64,000 nucleotides of DNA from Bacillus pumilus (GTDB taxonomy: Bacteria; Bacillota; Bacilli; Bacillales; Bacillaceae), in contig NZ_CP047089.1 of the NCBI RefSeq assembly GCF_009937765.1, forward strand, positions 3,284,272 through 3,348,271, written 5' to 3'. Shown in pieces: positions 21,620 to 30,179 of this stretch (its first letter is position 1; every line of letters starts with the position of its first letter). The notes under the pieces were generated by a model. The model ran no database searches and was not told the origin of the DNA. It worked only from the letters and a program-made list of their open reading frames with translations. The translations under genes and the position numbers were made by a program.

Positions 21620-21866
21620 TCGTTGCGAGGGAGAAGTACAATGTTTTCGTCCATCACAGAAAGAGTCTTCACCGGCTGAAAGAGACTTATGGGCAGACGT
21701 TGGAAATGCACCCTCAAGACCCTTGAGGAACACGAGTACGTAAGTATGCAAGGGCGGTACCCTCCGTTATGGGATGAAGTTGAGAAGGCTGCGAAATGAG
21801 GGCTTTCTAAACAGAGTGGAACCGCGTTTTCAAAACGTCTCTGTCATATGGCAGAGGCGTTTTTTA
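21620..21866 (+). ncRNA. T-box riboswitch, Cys-specific, before cysE-cysS
   Basis: The T-box core AGAGTGGAACCGCG is at 21813-21826, followed by a terminator: 10-bp stem AACGTCTCTG/CAGAGGCGTT (21834-21861; mismatches tolerated as G-T) and a T6 run. The candidate specifier is TGC at 21707-21709 in GGAAATGCAC, a cysteine codon, which fits the downstream cysE and cysS. Uncharged tRNA-Cys would stabilise the antiterminator. The exact 5' boundary is approximate. Confidence 0.9.
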
Positions 21867-21925
21867 TTTGTCCAAAAAAGAGAGCAAGTCCGAAGAGAGA
21901 TTGATGGGGAGAACGGGGGGAGCAT

Positions 21926-22579
21926 GTGTTTTTCAAAATGCTGAAAGAAGATATTGATACTGTGTTTGATCAAGATCCTGCTGCTAGAAGCTATATTGAA
22001 GTAGTGCTAACCTATTCAGGGCTTCATGCGATTTGGGCTCATCGTATCGCGCATGCATTTTATAAGCGGAAGCTGTACTTTCTTGCACGGATCATTTCTC
22101 AGGTCAGCCGGTTTTTCACAGGGGTGGAAATTCACCCTGCGGCCACCATTGGCAGGCGCTTCTTCATTGACCACGGTATGGGAGTGGTGATTGGGGAAAC
22201 ATGTGAAATCGGAGACAACGTCACTGTTTTCCAAGGCGTGACATTAGGGGGAACAGGGAAAGAAAAGGGAAAGCGGCACCCGACCATTTTAGACGATGCG
22301 CTCATTGCGACAGGTGCAAAGGTGCTTGGTTCCATTACAGTCGGAAAAGGAGCCAAGATCGGAGCGGGATCGGTCGTCTTAAAGGACGTACCTGACCATT
22401 CAACGGTTGTCGGTATACCTGGGCGAGTCGTCGTTCAAAATGGTAAGAAAATTAATCGTGATCTCAATCATCAAGATTTGCCAGATCCAATTTCCGATCG
22501 TTTCAAAGAATTGGAACGAGAAATGGAAAAGCTAAAAGGTGAGCTGGCTTCATTGAGCAGAAAGGAAGAACAATCATGA
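21926..22579 (+). CDS. cysE: serine O-acetyltransferase
   Basis: 217 residues. Makes O-acetylserine from serine and acetyl-CoA, the precursor for cysteine. The N-terminal helical part includes [14 protein letters not shown]; the C-terminal part is a left-handed beta-helix of hexapeptide repeats ([34 protein letters not shown]). The GTG at 21926 is 5 bases after GGGGGG and gives [12 protein letters not shown] as in B. subtilis. Four-base overlap with cysS. Controlled by the upstream cysteine T-box. Confidence 0.96.
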   Translation: MFFKMLKEDIDTVFDQDPAARSYIEVVLTYSGLHAIWAHRIAHAFYKRKLYFLARIISQVSRFFTGVEIHPAATIGRRFFIDHGMGVVIGETCEIGDNVTVFQGVTLGGTGKEKGKRHPTILDDALIATGAKVLGSITVGKGAKIGAGSVVLKDVPDHSTVVGIPGRVVVQNGKKINRDLNHQDLPDPISDRFKELEREMEKLKGELASLSRKEEQS

Positions 22580-23976
22580 CAATCAATATTTATAATACAT
22601 TGACACGTAAGAAAGAGGAATTCGTCCCGCTTGAGCCAGGAAAGGTCAAGATGTATGTGTGCGGACCAACCGTTTATAACTACATTCATATCGGGAATGC
22701 AAGACCTGCTATTGTTTATGACACTGTACGTAAGTATTTAGAATACAGCGGCTATGATGTGAACTTTGTCTCAAACTTTACAGATGTGGATGATAAACTC
22801 ATCAAAGCAGCCAATGAACTCGGAGAAGATGTTCCGACGATTGCTGACCGCTTTATCCAAGCCTACTTTGAAGACGTCAGTGCACTAGGTTGCAAAAAAG
22901 CTGATCTTCACCCACGCGTGACGGAAAATATGGATGATATCATTGCATTTATTGAGACATTAATAGAAAAGGGCTACGCCTATGAAGCAGATGGTGACGT
23001 GTATTACAGCACACGCTCATTTGAAGGCTACGGAAAGCTTTCTCACCAGTCGATTGATGAACTGAAGACAGGTGCCCGTATTCGTGTAGGTGAGAAGAAA
23101 CGAGATGCGCTGGACTTTGCTTTATGGAAGGCTGCAAAGAACCAAGAAATCTCATGGGATAGCCCGTGGGGCGAAGGACGTCCAGGCTGGCACATTGAAT
23201 GCTCGGCCATGGTTAAAAAATATTTAGGTGATACAATCGATATTCATGCAGGCGGACAGGATTTAACCTTCCCTCACCATGAAAATGAAATCGCTCAATC
23301 TGAGGCTTTGACAGGCAAACCATTTGCGAAATATTGGATGCATAACGGATATATTAATATTGAGAATGAGAAAATGTCAAAATCACTTGGCAACTTTGTG
23401 CTTGTGCATGACATTGTAAAAGAACAAGATCCTGATGTGCTTCGATTCTTTATGTTGTCGGTTCACTACCGTCATCCAATTAACTACTCAATGGATTTAC
23501 TAGAGAGTACAAAGAGTGCGTTTAACCGACTCAAAACGTCTTATGCTAATTTACATCATCGCCTTGAAAGCAGCACGAATATCACAGAAGACAATGCTAA
23601 ATGGTTGGCGAAGGTTGAAGAGCAGAGAGCGACATTTATTTCTGAAATGAATGATGACTTCAATACGGCAAATGCGATTTCTGTTTTATTCGAACTTGCG
23701 AAACAGGCGAATTATTATATGGAAAATGATCATACTTCGGAGGAAGTGATCAAGGCATTTATCGGCTTGTTCCAAGAAATCACGTCTGTCCTTGGCTTCT
23801 CATTAGAAGAAAAGCATACGCTTGAAAAAGAAGTAGAAGCGTTAATTGAACAACGCAATGAGGCTAGAAGAAATCGTGATTTTGCGCTATCTGATCAAAT
23901 TCGTGACCAGTTAAAGAGCATGAATATTGTATTGGAGGACACTCCTCAAGGTACTCGCTGGAAAAGAGGAGAATAG
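22576..23976 (+). CDS. cysS: cysteinyl-tRNA synthetase
   Basis: 466-residue class I synthetase. HIGH motif as HIGN ([11 protein letters not shown], about residue 36), KMSKS as KMSKSLGN (about 266), and the zinc ligands C28 in MYVCGPT, the cysteine in HIECSAM and HxxE in FPHHENE are visible. The ATG overlaps the cysE stop. Co-transcription with cysE under one T-box matches amino acid supply to tRNA charging. Confidence 0.98.
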   Translation: MTINIYNTLTRKKEEFVPLEPGKVKMYVCGPTVYNYIHIGNARPAIVYDTVRKYLEYSGYDVNFVSNFTDVDDKLIKAANELGEDVPTIADRFIQAYFEDVSALGCKKADLHPRVTENMDDIIAFIETLIEKGYAYEADGDVYYSTRSFEGYGKLSHQSIDELKTGARIRVGEKKRDALDFALWKAAKNQEISWDSPWGEGRPGWHIECSAMVKKYLGDTIDIHAGGQDLTFPHHENEIAQSEALTGKPFAKYWMHNGYINIENEKMSKSLGNFVLVHDIVKEQDPDVLRFFMLSVHYRHPINYSMDLLESTKSAFNRLKTSYANLHHRLESSTNITEDNAKWLAKVEEQRATFISEMNDDFNTANAISVLFELAKQANYYMENDHTSEEVIKAFIGLFQEITSVLGFSLEEKHTLEKEVEALIEQRNEARRNRDFALSDQIRDQLKSMNIVLEDTPQGTRWKRGE

Positions 23977-23979
23977 GTC

Positions 23980-24411
23980 ATGTTGAATTTTGAAAAGCTG
24001 AAAGACGGTAAACAATTGAACGGACTTGCGCTTGCTTATATGGGTGATGCCATTTTTGAAGTCTACGTGAGGCATCACCTCCTCCAAACGGGGGCGACAA
24101 AACCAAATGAGCTGCACAAACGAGCAAGCAAAATCGTTTCAGCTAAATCTCAGGCAGCTATTTTATTTACGCTTCAGCAGCAAGGCTTTTTCACTGAAGC
24201 AGAAGAAGCGGTGCTGAAAAGAGGAAGAAATGCAAAATCAGGCACAGTGCCTAAAAACACAGACGTTCAAACGTATCGTTATAGTACGGCGTTTGAAGCG
24301 CTCATGGGTTATTTATTTATTGATAAGCAGGACGAACGCTTAGAAGAGCTGATTAGTCAGGCGATTGAAATCGGAACGTCAGGGAGGAAGACAAATGAGT
24401 CAGCAACATGA
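23980..24411 (+). CDS. mrnC: mini-ribonuclease III (23S rRNA maturation)
   Basis: 143 residues forming a lone RNase III catalytic domain without the dsRNA-binding domain. Seen: [19 protein letters not shown] with the catalytic Asp, KIVSAKSQA and [12 protein letters not shown] with the second acidic site. It trims both ends of 23S rRNA in Bacillus. The ATG begins 4 bases after the cysS stop, and the gene overlaps rlmB by 17 bases. Confidence 0.95.
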   Translation: MLNFEKLKDGKQLNGLALAYMGDAIFEVYVRHHLLQTGATKPNELHKRASKIVSAKSQAAILFTLQQQGFFTEAEEAVLKRGRNAKSGTVPKNTDVQTYRYSTAFEALMGYLFIDKQDERLEELISQAIEIGTSGRKTNESAT

Positions 24412-25144
24412 TTATGTGATTGGGAAAAATGCAGTGATTGAAACACTAAAGTCAGATCGAGAGTTATACAAGCTCTGGATGGCAGAAAACACTGTAAAAG
24501 GACAAGCCCAGCAGGTCATTGAACTCGCAAAAAAACAAAATATTACCATTCAGTATGTTCCGAGGAAAAAGCTTGATCAAATGGTCACAGGTCAGCACCA
24601 GGGAATCGTTGCACAAGTAGCAGCATATGAATATGCAGAATTGGACGATCTATATCAAATCGCTGAACAGCGAAATGAACAGCCATTTTTTCTTATCTTA
24701 GATGAAATTGAAGACCCGCATAATTTAGGTTCCATTATGCGTACAGCAGATGCTGTAGGTGCACACGGGATTGTCATTCCGAAAAGGAGAGCGGTCGGCT
24801 TAACGACAACTGTTGCCAAGGCATCTACTGGAGCAATTGAACATATTCCTGTTGCCAAAGTCACCAATCTTTCAAGAGCTCTTGATGAGATGAAAGAAAG
24901 AGGAATCTGGGTCGCGGGAACAGATGCGTCTGCCAAACAGGATTACAGACAATTTGATGGCACGATGCCGCTTGCTCTCGTGATTGGCAGTGAAGGAAAA
25001 GGGATTGGCCGATTGATCAAAGAAAAGTGTGATTTTCTAATTAAGCTGCCAATGGCCGGAAAGGTCACTTCGTTAAACGCGTCAGTTGCTGCTAGTCTAT
25101 TGATGTATGAAGTGTATCGAAAACGTTATCCGTTAGGAGAATAG
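24395..25144 (+). CDS. rlmB: 23S rRNA (guanosine-2'-O-)-methyltransferase RlmB
   Basis: 249-residue SPOUT methyltransferase. An N-terminal substrate-binding domain ([12 protein letters not shown]) is followed by the knotted domain with [26 protein letters not shown] and [22 protein letters not shown], the three SpoU motifs. The ATG at 24395 is preceded by GGGAGG; the ORF extends to 24365 inside mrnC. Ribosome maturation genes mrnC, rlmB and rae1 are grouped here. Also called yacO in B. subtilis. Confidence 0.95.
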   Translation: MSQQHDYVIGKNAVIETLKSDRELYKLWMAENTVKGQAQQVIELAKKQNITIQYVPRKKLDQMVTGQHQGIVAQVAAYEYAELDDLYQIAEQRNEQPFFLILDEIEDPHNLGSIMRTADAVGAHGIVIPKRRAVGLTTTVAKASTGAIEHIPVAKVTNLSRALDEMKERGIWVAGTDASAKQDYRQFDGTMPLALVIGSEGKGIGRLIKEKCDFLIKLPMAGKVTSLNASVAASLLMYEVYRKRYPLGE

Positions 25145-25146
25145 AG

Positions 25147-25659
25147 ATGGACATCCTCTTAGTCGATGGATACAACATGATAGGTGCATGGCCAAGGCTG
25201 CAGCACTTAAAGGAAAACAGCTTTGAAGAAGCCAGAGACATACTGATTCAAAATTTAGCAGAATATCAAGCCTATACAGGGTATCGAGTCATTGTTGTAT
25301 TCGATGCCCATATGGTCAAAGGAATCGAAAAAAAGCGAATCAATCACCGAGTAGAGGTCATCTTTACGAGAGAGAATGAAACGGCTGATGAGCGGATTGA
25401 AAAGCTTGCCCAGGATTTGAATAATATTCGGACGCAGATTCATGTGGCGACCTCAGACTTTACAGAACAATGGGCAATCTTTGGACAAGGAGCTCTTCGG
25501 AAGTCGGCTCGAGAGCTTTTAAGAGAGATTGAAGTGATCGAACGAAAGATTGAAACGAGAGTCAAAAAGATTACTTCTGATAAACCAGCATCCAAGATAG
25601 AATTGTCAGAAGATGTATTGAAAACGTTTGAAAAATGGCGGCGTGGGAATCTAGAATAG
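25147..25659 (+). CDS. rae1: ribosome-associated A-site endonuclease Rae1 (YacP)
   Basis: 170 residues of the NYN/PIN-like nuclease family. Seen: the N-terminal MDILLVDGYNMIGAWP with the catalytic Asp, VVFDAHMVKG and the acidic ATSDFTEQW segment. In B. subtilis the protein binds the ribosomal A site and cuts certain mRNAs in a translation-dependent manner. It starts 2 bases after the rlmB stop; a promoter for sigH begins 1 base after its own stop. Confidence 0.92.
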   Translation: MDILLVDGYNMIGAWPRLQHLKENSFEEARDILIQNLAEYQAYTGYRVIVVFDAHMVKGIEKKRINHRVEVIFTRENETADERIEKLAQDLNNIRTQIHVATSDFTEQWAIFGQGALRKSARELLREIEVIERKIETRVKKITSDKPASKIELSEDVLKTFEKWRRGNLE

Positions 25660-25660
25660 C

Positions 25661-25690
25661 TTGACGATATTTCAACCATTAATGTATAAT
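25661..25690 (+). promoter_or_regulatory. sigma-A promoter of sigH
   Basis: TTGACG, 18-base spacer, TATAAT, ending 32 bases before the sigH GTG. In B. subtilis the sigH promoter is repressed by AbrB; AT-rich flanks fit but no AbrB site can be called by eye. Confidence 0.75.
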
Positions 25691-25722
25691 ATTTCTATCT
25701 AGGTGCGGTCGGGGGGATCGAA

Positions 25723-26379
25723 GTGAATCTAAACAACAGCAAGGATAAATCCATCAGAGAGCAATTTTGCCAGTTGGAAGATGAACAAGTCATTGAAAGG
25801 GTTCATGTCGGAGATAGTGATGCGCTAGATTACTTAATAACGAAATACCGAAATTTTGTACGTGCAAAAGCAAGATCTTATTTCTTGATTGGAGCGGATC
25901 GAGAGGACATTGTCCAAGAGGGGATGATCGGACTTTATAAGTCTATCCGCGATTTCAGAGAGGACAAGCTTACTTCATTTAAGGCTTTTGCAGAATTATG
26001 TATTACCCGCCAAATTATCACCGCAATTAAAACAGCTACTCGCCAAAAACATATCCCGTTAAATTCCTATGTATCATTAGATAAGCCAATATATGATGAA
26101 GAATCAGACAGAACATTGTTGGACGTCATTTCCGGTGCTAAAGCGCTTAACCCAGAAGATTTAATCATTAGCAAAGAAGAATTTGATGATATCGAAATGA
26201 AGATGGGTGAACTACTAAGCGAGCTGGAAAGAAAGGTTCTTGTGCTTTACCTTGATGGCAGATCCTATCAAGAGATTTCTGAAGATTTAAACCGTCATGT
26301 GAAATCAATTGATAACGCACTCCAAAGAGTAAAGAGAAAATTAGAGAAATATTTAGAGCTTCGCGAGATTAGTCTCTAA
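25723..26379 (+). CDS. sigH: RNA polymerase sigma-H factor (early stationary phase, sporulation, competence)
   Basis: 218 residues of the sigma-70 family. Regions 2.1-2.4 (SDALDYLITKYRNFVRAKARSYF and DREDIVQEGMIGLYKSIRDF) and region 4 helix-turn-helix (RSYQEISEDLNRHVKSIDNALQR) are clear. It directs transcription of spo0A, spo0F and other transition-state genes. GTG start at 25723 after GGGGGGATCGAA; length equals the B. subtilis protein. Confidence 0.97.
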   Translation: MNLNNSKDKSIREQFCQLEDEQVIERVHVGDSDALDYLITKYRNFVRAKARSYFLIGADREDIVQEGMIGLYKSIRDFREDKLTSFKAFAELCITRQIITAIKTATRQKHIPLNSYVSLDKPIYDEESDRTLLDVISGAKALNPEDLIISKEEFDDIEMKMGELLSELERKVLVLYLDGRSYQEISEDLNRHVKSIDNALQRVKRKLEKYLELREISL

Positions 26380-26390
26380 TCAAACCTATA

Positions 26391-26418
26391 TTGACAGCTT
26401 TTTCGACACTGTGATAAG
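26391..26418 (+). promoter_or_regulatory. candidate promoter of rpmGB-secE
   Basis: Perfect TTGACA, 16-base spacer, GATAAG (four of six). It starts 12 bases after the sigH stop and separates housekeeping rpmGB-secE from sigH control. Confidence 0.55.
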
Positions 26419-26455
26419 GTACTAAGGAAATGATGTCGAGAAAATAGGTGTAAAT

Positions 26456-26605
26456 ATGAGGAAAAAGATTACTCTAGCCTGTAAAGACTGCGGAAGCCGC
26501 AATTATACGACAATGAAAAGTGATGCTTCAGCAGCTGAAAGATTAGAAGTTAAGAAATATTGCAAGACTTGTAATTCACATAAAACACATTTAGAAACGA
26601 AGTAA
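26456..26605 (+). CDS. rpmGB: 50S ribosomal protein L33 (zinc-binding type)
   Basis: A 49-residue protein beginning [12 protein letters not shown]. Two CxxC pairs (residues 9/12 and 36/39) make it the C+ zinc form of L33; other Bacillus paralogs have or lack the cysteines and replace each other under zinc limitation. Followed by secE after 35 bases. Confidence 0.95.
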   Translation: MRKKITLACKDCGSRNYTTMKSDASAAERLEVKKYCKTCNSHKTHLETK

Positions 26606-26640
26606 GATTTGCGTTCTTTAATCTGTGGAGGTCTTTTACA

Positions 26641-26817
26641 ATGCGTATTATCAGTTTCTTAAAAAGTGTCGGAAAAGAAATGAAGAAGGTCAGCTGGCCA
26701 AAGAAAAACGAAATGATTCGTTACACAATCACTGTTATTTTAACAGTCGTATTCTTTGCAATCTTTTTCTCTTTTCTTGATATAGGAATCTCACAATTAA
26801 TCGAATTAATTCATTAA
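26641..26817 (+). CDS. secE: preprotein translocase subunit SecE
   Basis: 58 residues with a short amphipathic N-terminus (GKEMKKVSWPKKNE, the conserved SecE cytosolic segment) and a single membrane helix (about residues 28-48). It clamps the SecY channel. SD GGAGG precedes the ATG. A promoter and a terminator lie between it and nusG. Confidence 0.95.
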   Translation: MRIISFLKSVGKEMKKVSWPKKNEMIRYTITVILTVVFFAIFFSFLDIGISQLIELIH

Positions 26818-26820
26818 TAC

Positions 26821-26851
26821 TTGAATAATGGTCTGCTGAACGTGCTATAAT
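26821..26851 (+). promoter_or_regulatory. extended -10 promoter before nusG
   Basis: TGCTATAAT gives a perfect -10 with extended TGn element; TTGAAT upstream has a long 19-base spacer. Transcription would begin near 26858, just before the terminator hairpin at 26872. Confidence 0.55.
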
Positions 26852-26871
26852 AGATCATAATATGACTTGCC

Positions 26872-26896
26872 AAAAAACCCGTTTTACGGGTTTTTT
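26872..26896 (+). terminator. terminator hairpin between secE and nusG
   Basis: A perfect 10-bp stem AAAAAACCCG/CGGGTTTTTT with a 5-base loop ends in T6. It ends the rpmGB-secE transcript, or acts as attenuator for the promoter just upstream. Confidence 0.85.
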
Positions 26897-26955
26897 CAAT
26901 TGCTTGAAAATATTTACCGGTACTCGAGATTCGTCAAATAGACATTACGAAATGT

Positions 26956-26990
26956 GGGGAGGGAAGGACTGAATAGTCCTGAACGAAATG
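26956..26990 (+). promoter_or_regulatory. nusG ribosome-binding site separated from the start by a hairpin
   Basis: GGGGAGGGAA (26956-26965) is a strong Shine-Dalgarno sequence but ends over 20 bases before the ATG at 26988. The perfect 5-bp hairpin GGACT/AGTCC with a GAAT loop (26966-26979) lies between. If folded it removes 14 bases and restores normal spacing of about 8-10. Confidence 0.6.
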
Positions 26991-27521
26991 GAAAAGAATT
27001 GGTATGTTGTGCATACGTACTCTGGCTATGAAAACAAAGTAAAAGCGAACTTGGAAAAGCGTGTTGAATCAATGGGCATGCAAGATAAGATCTTCCGCGT
27101 TGTCGTACCAGAAGAAGAAGAAACAGACATTAAAAATGGTAAGAAAAAAGTTGTCAAAAAGAAAGTATTCCCTGGCTATGTCCTAGTGGAAATCGTGATG
27201 ACTGACGACTCTTGGTATGTAGTTCGTAACACACCAGGTGTCACAGGGTTCGTTGGATCAGCTGGATCAGGCTCAAAGCCGACAGCCCTACTACCAGGCG
27301 AAGCTGAAACCATTCTGAAGAGAATGGGTCTTGAAGAACGCAAAACAGAAATCGACTTTGAATTGAAAGAAACAGTCAAGGTCATCGACGGACCATTTGC
27401 TAACTTCACAGGCTCTATCGAAGAGATTGATTACGATAAAAGCAAAGTCAAAGTATTTGTTAATATGTTTGGTAGAGAAACACCCGTGGAACTTGAGTTC
27501 ACGCAGATCGATAAATTGTAA
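26988..27521 (+). CDS. nusG: transcription elongation/termination factor NusG
   Basis: 177 residues. The NGN domain (KNWYVVHTYSGYE at the start, FPGYVLVE) binds RNA polymerase; a C-terminal KOW domain (VKVIDGPFANFTGSIEEID) binds ribosome or Rho. In B. subtilis NusG promotes pausing at specific T-rich sites. An in-frame TGA lies 18 bases upstream, so ATG 26988 is the only reasonable start, although its Shine-Dalgarno sequence is distant. Length equals the B. subtilis protein. Confidence 0.97.
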   Translation: MEKNWYVVHTYSGYENKVKANLEKRVESMGMQDKIFRVVVPEEEETDIKNGKKKVVKKKVFPGYVLVEIVMTDDSWYVVRNTPGVTGFVGSAGSGSKPTALLPGEAETILKRMGLEERKTEIDFELKETVKVIDGPFANFTGSIEEIDYDKSKVKVFVNMFGRETPVELEFTQIDKL

Positions 27522-27532
27522 TTCAAAAGAGC

Positions 27533-27561
27533 TTGAAATGAGTGTATAGAAGTGGTAATAT
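27533..27561 (+). promoter_or_regulatory. sigma-A promoter of rplK-rplA
   Basis: TTGAAA, 17-base spacer, TAATAT, starting 12 bases after the nusG stop. It leaves a leader of about 125 bases before rplK. Confidence 0.7.
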
Positions 27562-27573
27562 AGCAAAGGTACG

Positions 27574-27657
27574 TCTTGAGTTCGCTCAAGATCGCTAGCT
27601 AGTTATTTCGTCATTCATATAAAGAATGAAGTTGTTGAGTGGGAGGGGGATTCCCCT
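27574..27657 (+). promoter_or_regulatory. rplK leader with three stem-loops
   Basis: Hairpin 1: TCTTGAG-TTCG-CTCAAGA (27574-27591), a few bases from the predicted RNA 5' end. Hairpin 2: TCATTC/GAATGA (27611-27629). Hairpin 3: AGGGG-GATT-CCCCT (27644-27657), 36 bases before the GTG. A role in RNA stability or L11/L1 feedback is possible but not shown. Confidence 0.45.
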
Positions 27658-27692
27658 ATTACCACATCACGGACTTTAAGGAGGTGTGTCTC

Positions 27693-28118
27693 GTGGCTAA
27701 AAAAGTAGTTAAAGTTGTTAAATTGCAAATTCCTGCTGGAAAAGCTAACCCAGCTCCACCAGTTGGACCTGCACTAGGTCAAGCCGGTGTTAATATCATG
27801 GGATTCTGTAAGGAGTTTAATGCTCGTACAGCTGACCAAGCTGGTCTTATCATTCCTGTTGAAATTTCGGTTTTTGAAGACCGTTCATTTACATTTATTA
27901 CTAAAACTCCACCTGCTGCAGTTTTACTTAAAAAAGCAGCTGGTATTGAGTCTGGTTCTGGTGAACCTAACCGTAATAAAGTGGCAACTGTTAAGCGTGA
28001 TAAAGTACGCGAAATCGCGGAAACAAAAATGCCTGACTTAAACGCTGCTAGCGTTGAATCAGCTATGCGCATGGTTGAAGGTACTGCACGCAGTATGGGT
28101 ATTGTCATCGAAGATTAA
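27693..28118 (+). CDS. rplK: 50S ribosomal protein L11
   Basis: 141 residues. Binds 23S rRNA at the GTPase-associated centre and is needed for RelA-type stringent sensing. Seen: the proline-rich linker [22 protein letters not shown] and C-terminal rRNA-binding domain ending [10 protein letters not shown]. The GTG at 27693 follows GGAGGTGTGTCTC and gives [12 protein letters not shown]; the ORF upstream to 27639 is not coding. Confidence 0.97.
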   Translation: MAKKVVKVVKLQIPAGKANPAPPVGPALGQAGVNIMGFCKEFNARTADQAGLIIPVEISVFEDRSFTFITKTPPAAVLLKKAAGIESGSGEPNRNKVATVKRDKVREIAETKMPDLNAASVESAMRMVEGTARSMGIVIED

Positions 28119-28132
28119 TTTATTGTCTTGTT

Positions 28133-28167
28133 GGGTTGCGAGTTTGGTTTTGACAAGTTCGCAACCC
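28133..28167 (+). repeat. 9-bp inverted repeat in the rplK-rplA gap
   Basis: GGGTTGCGA and TCGCAACCC flank 17 bases. No T run follows, so it is not an ordinary terminator. Its place before the L1 gene makes an L1-binding mRNA site one possibility. Confidence 0.5.
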
Positions 28168-28217
28168 TTATTCGTGGGAGGTTATTCCGCTAAAACCACA
28201 TAAGGAGGATTTTTATA

Positions 28218-28916
28218 ATGGCTAAAAAAGGTAAAAAGTATGTAGAAGCTGCTAAGCTAATCGAACGTACTAAAGCGTATGATGTAGCTGAAGCTGTCTC
28301 TCTTACAAAAAAAGCAAATACAGCGAAATTTGATGCGACTGTAGAAGTTGCTTTTCGTTTGGGCGTAGACCCTCGTAAAAACGATCAACAAATCCGCGGT
28401 GCAGTTGTACTTCCTAACGGAACTGGTAAAACTCAACGCGTTCTTGTGTTCGCTAAAGGCGAAAAAGCAAAAGAAGCAGAAGCTGCTGGAGCAGACTACG
28501 TTGGAGATTCTGATTACATCACTAAAATCCAACAAGGCTGGTTCGAATTCGATGTAATCGTTGCAACACCTGACATGATGGGTGAAGTTGGTAAGATCGG
28601 TCGTGTACTTGGACCAAAAGGTCTTATGCCAAACCCTAAAACAGGAACTGTTACATTCGAAGTAGAAAAAGCAATCAATGAAATCAAAGCTGGTAAAGTA
28701 GAGTACCGCGTTGATAAAGCTGGTAACATCCACGCGCCAATCGGAAAGGTTTCTTTCGAGGACGAAAAGCTTGTTGAGAACTTTGCAACAATCTATGACA
28801 CAATCCTTAAAGCAAAACCTGCAGCGGCTAAAGGTGTATACGTGAAAAACGTTTCTGTTACATCTACTATGGGCCCTGGCGTGAAAGTGGATCCATCTTC
28901 TTTCTCTGCAAAATAA
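28218..28916 (+). CDS. rplA: 50S ribosomal protein L1
   Basis: 232 residues; forms the L1 stalk that helps to release deacylated tRNA from the E site. Seen: [17 protein letters not shown], the [19 protein letters not shown] signature and a C-terminal rRNA-binding domain. The ATG follows AAGGAGG at 8-9 bases. Length equals the B. subtilis protein (232). It is often a translational repressor of its own operon. Confidence 0.98.
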   Translation: MAKKGKKYVEAAKLIERTKAYDVAEAVSLTKKANTAKFDATVEVAFRLGVDPRKNDQQIRGAVVLPNGTGKTQRVLVFAKGEKAKEAEAAGADYVGDSDYITKIQQGWFEFDVIVATPDMMGEVGKIGRVLGPKGLMPNPKTGTVTFEVEKAINEIKAGKVEYRVDKAGNIHAPIGKVSFEDEKLVENFATIYDTILKAKPAAAKGVYVKNVSVTSTMGPGVKVDPSSFSAK

Positions 28917-28919
28917 ATC

Positions 28920-28948
28920 TTGACTTATCACAATCATTTTGATAATAT
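28920..28948 (+). promoter_or_regulatory. promoter of rplJ-rplL with overlapping palindrome
   Basis: TTGACT, 17-base spacer, TAATAT. The palindrome TTTTGAT-AAT-ATCAAAA (28937-28953) covers the -10. A second possible -10, TAAAAT, lies at 28959-28964. Confidence 0.65.
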
Positions 28949-28964
28949 CAAAATGTTGTAAAAT

Positions 28965-29174
28965 AGAATATGTCCATTTATACCGTAGACAGCAGGGGCC
29001 TTATGGCTTAATTAACCCGCCGAGGTGTATATGTCACAGTCTTACGTTAACGTATGCTTGTATATACAGCCTCCATGTCTTATTGGAGGCTTTTTATATG
29101 GAGAACCGTTCGTTAGGAACGTGATGGCCTGATCGGTATAAGTGTTACACAAACAATGTACAGGAGGTGTAACC
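28965..29174 (+). ncRNA. L10 leader (ribosomal protein L10-L7/L12 autoregulation)
   Basis: A 210-base leader between the promoter and rplJ. It contains GC-rich paired segments (GCAGGGGCC, GGCTTAATTAACCCGCC) typical of the L10 leader and then a terminator: 8-bp stem AGCCTCCA/TGGAGGCT with 8-base loop and TTTTT (29068-29095). In the known mechanism L10(L7/L12) binding favours termination. Confidence 0.75.
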
Positions 29175-29675
29175 ATGAGCAATGCAATCGATACAAAAAA
29201 AGTTGTCGTTGATGAAATTACTTCTAAATTCAAAGATAGCATGTCTACTGTCATTGTAGATTACCGCGGTCTTTCAGTTTCTGAAGTGACTGAACTTCGT
29301 AAACAACTTCGTGACGCTGGCGTAGAATTCAAAGTTTACAAAAACACTTTGACTCGCCGTGCAGTTGAACAAGTTGAACTAACAGGTTTAAACGATTTCT
29401 TAACAGGTCCAAACGCTATCGCATTCAGTAACGAAGATGTTATCGCACCTGCGAAAATCATCAACGAATTTGCGAAAAGCCACGAAGCTTTAGAAATCAA
29501 AGCTGGTGTCATCGAAGGAAACGTAGCGACTGTAGAAGAAGTGAAGGCTCTTGCGGAACTTCCGTCTCGCGAAGGCTTACTATCTATGTTGCTTAGCGTT
29601 CTTCAAGCTCCAGTTCGTAACCTTGCTCTTGCTACTAAAGCAGTTGCAGATCAAAAAGAAGAACAAGGCGCTTAA
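29175..29675 (+). CDS. rplJ: 50S ribosomal protein L10
   Basis: 166 residues. The N-terminal domain ([22 protein letters not shown]) binds 23S rRNA; the C-terminal helix carries the L7/L12 dimers. The ATG at 29175 follows GGAGG; the longer frame from 29142 overlaps the leader. Autoregulated through the leader upstream; followed by rplL after 41 bases. Confidence 0.97.
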   Translation: MSNAIDTKKVVVDEITSKFKDSMSTVIVDYRGLSVSEVTELRKQLRDAGVEFKVYKNTLTRRAVEQVELTGLNDFLTGPNAIAFSNEDVIAPAKIINEFAKSHEALEIKAGVIEGNVATVEEVKALAELPSREGLLSMLLSVLQAPVRNLALATKAVADQKEEQGA

Positions 29676-29716
29676 TGCGTACTTGACGTAAAAAACTTAA
29701 AATGGAGGAATTACAA

Positions 29717-30082
29717 ATGGCTTTAAATATCGAAGAAATCATTGCTTCAGTTAAAGAAGCAACTGTACTTGAGTTAAACGACTTAGTAAAAGCAATCGAA
29801 GAAGAATTTGGCGTAACTGCTGCTGCTCCTGTAGCTGTAGCTGCTGCTGGCGGTGCTGCTGCTGAAGAAAAAACTGATTTTGATCTAGTACTTGCTGGTG
29901 CTGGAGACCAAAAAATCAAAGTTATCAAAGTGGTTCGTGAAATCACTGGTCTTGGCTTAAAAGAAGCTAAAGAACTTGTTGACAACACTCCAAAACCACT
30001 TAAAGAAGGTATTGCTAAAGAAGAAGCTGAAGAACTTAAAGCTAAGCTTGAAGAAGTTGGCGCTTCTGTAGAAGTTAAGTAA
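29717..30082 (+). CDS. rplL: 50S ribosomal protein L7/L12
   Basis: 121 residues: an N-terminal dimerisation domain, an Ala/Gly-rich hinge ([17 protein letters not shown], about residues 35-51) and the C-terminal factor-binding domain ([22 protein letters not shown]). Present in several copies on the stalk, it recruits EF-G and EF-Tu. The ATG at 29717 follows GGAGG at 9 bases. A terminator follows. Confidence 0.97.
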   Translation: MALNIEEIIASVKEATVLELNDLVKAIEEEFGVTAAAPVAVAAAGGAAAEEKTDFDLVLAGAGDQKIKVIKVVREITGLGLKEAKELVDNTPKPLKEGIAKEEAEELKAKLEEVGASVEVK

Positions 30083-30102
30083 TCTTCGCCTAATCTTTTG
30101 GG

Positions 30103-30134
30103 AAAGCTCGCTTTTACTGGCGGGCTTTTTCTTT
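30103..30134 (+). terminator. terminator after rplL
   Basis: Stem AAAGCTCGC/GCGGGCTTT (one G-T pair) with 8-base loop and a T-rich tail TTTTCTTTT. Confidence 0.8.
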
Positions 30135-30179
30135 TCTATTCTCCTGAAACGATTGAATCCAGAGGAGGTCCAATTCACC

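Noticed and set aside
27787..28041. Leucine-rich frame antiparallel or shifted inside rplK and similar shadow frames inside rplA, fusA, tuf, rpoC
   Set aside because: They overlap highly conserved genes in full and arise from their biased codon use.
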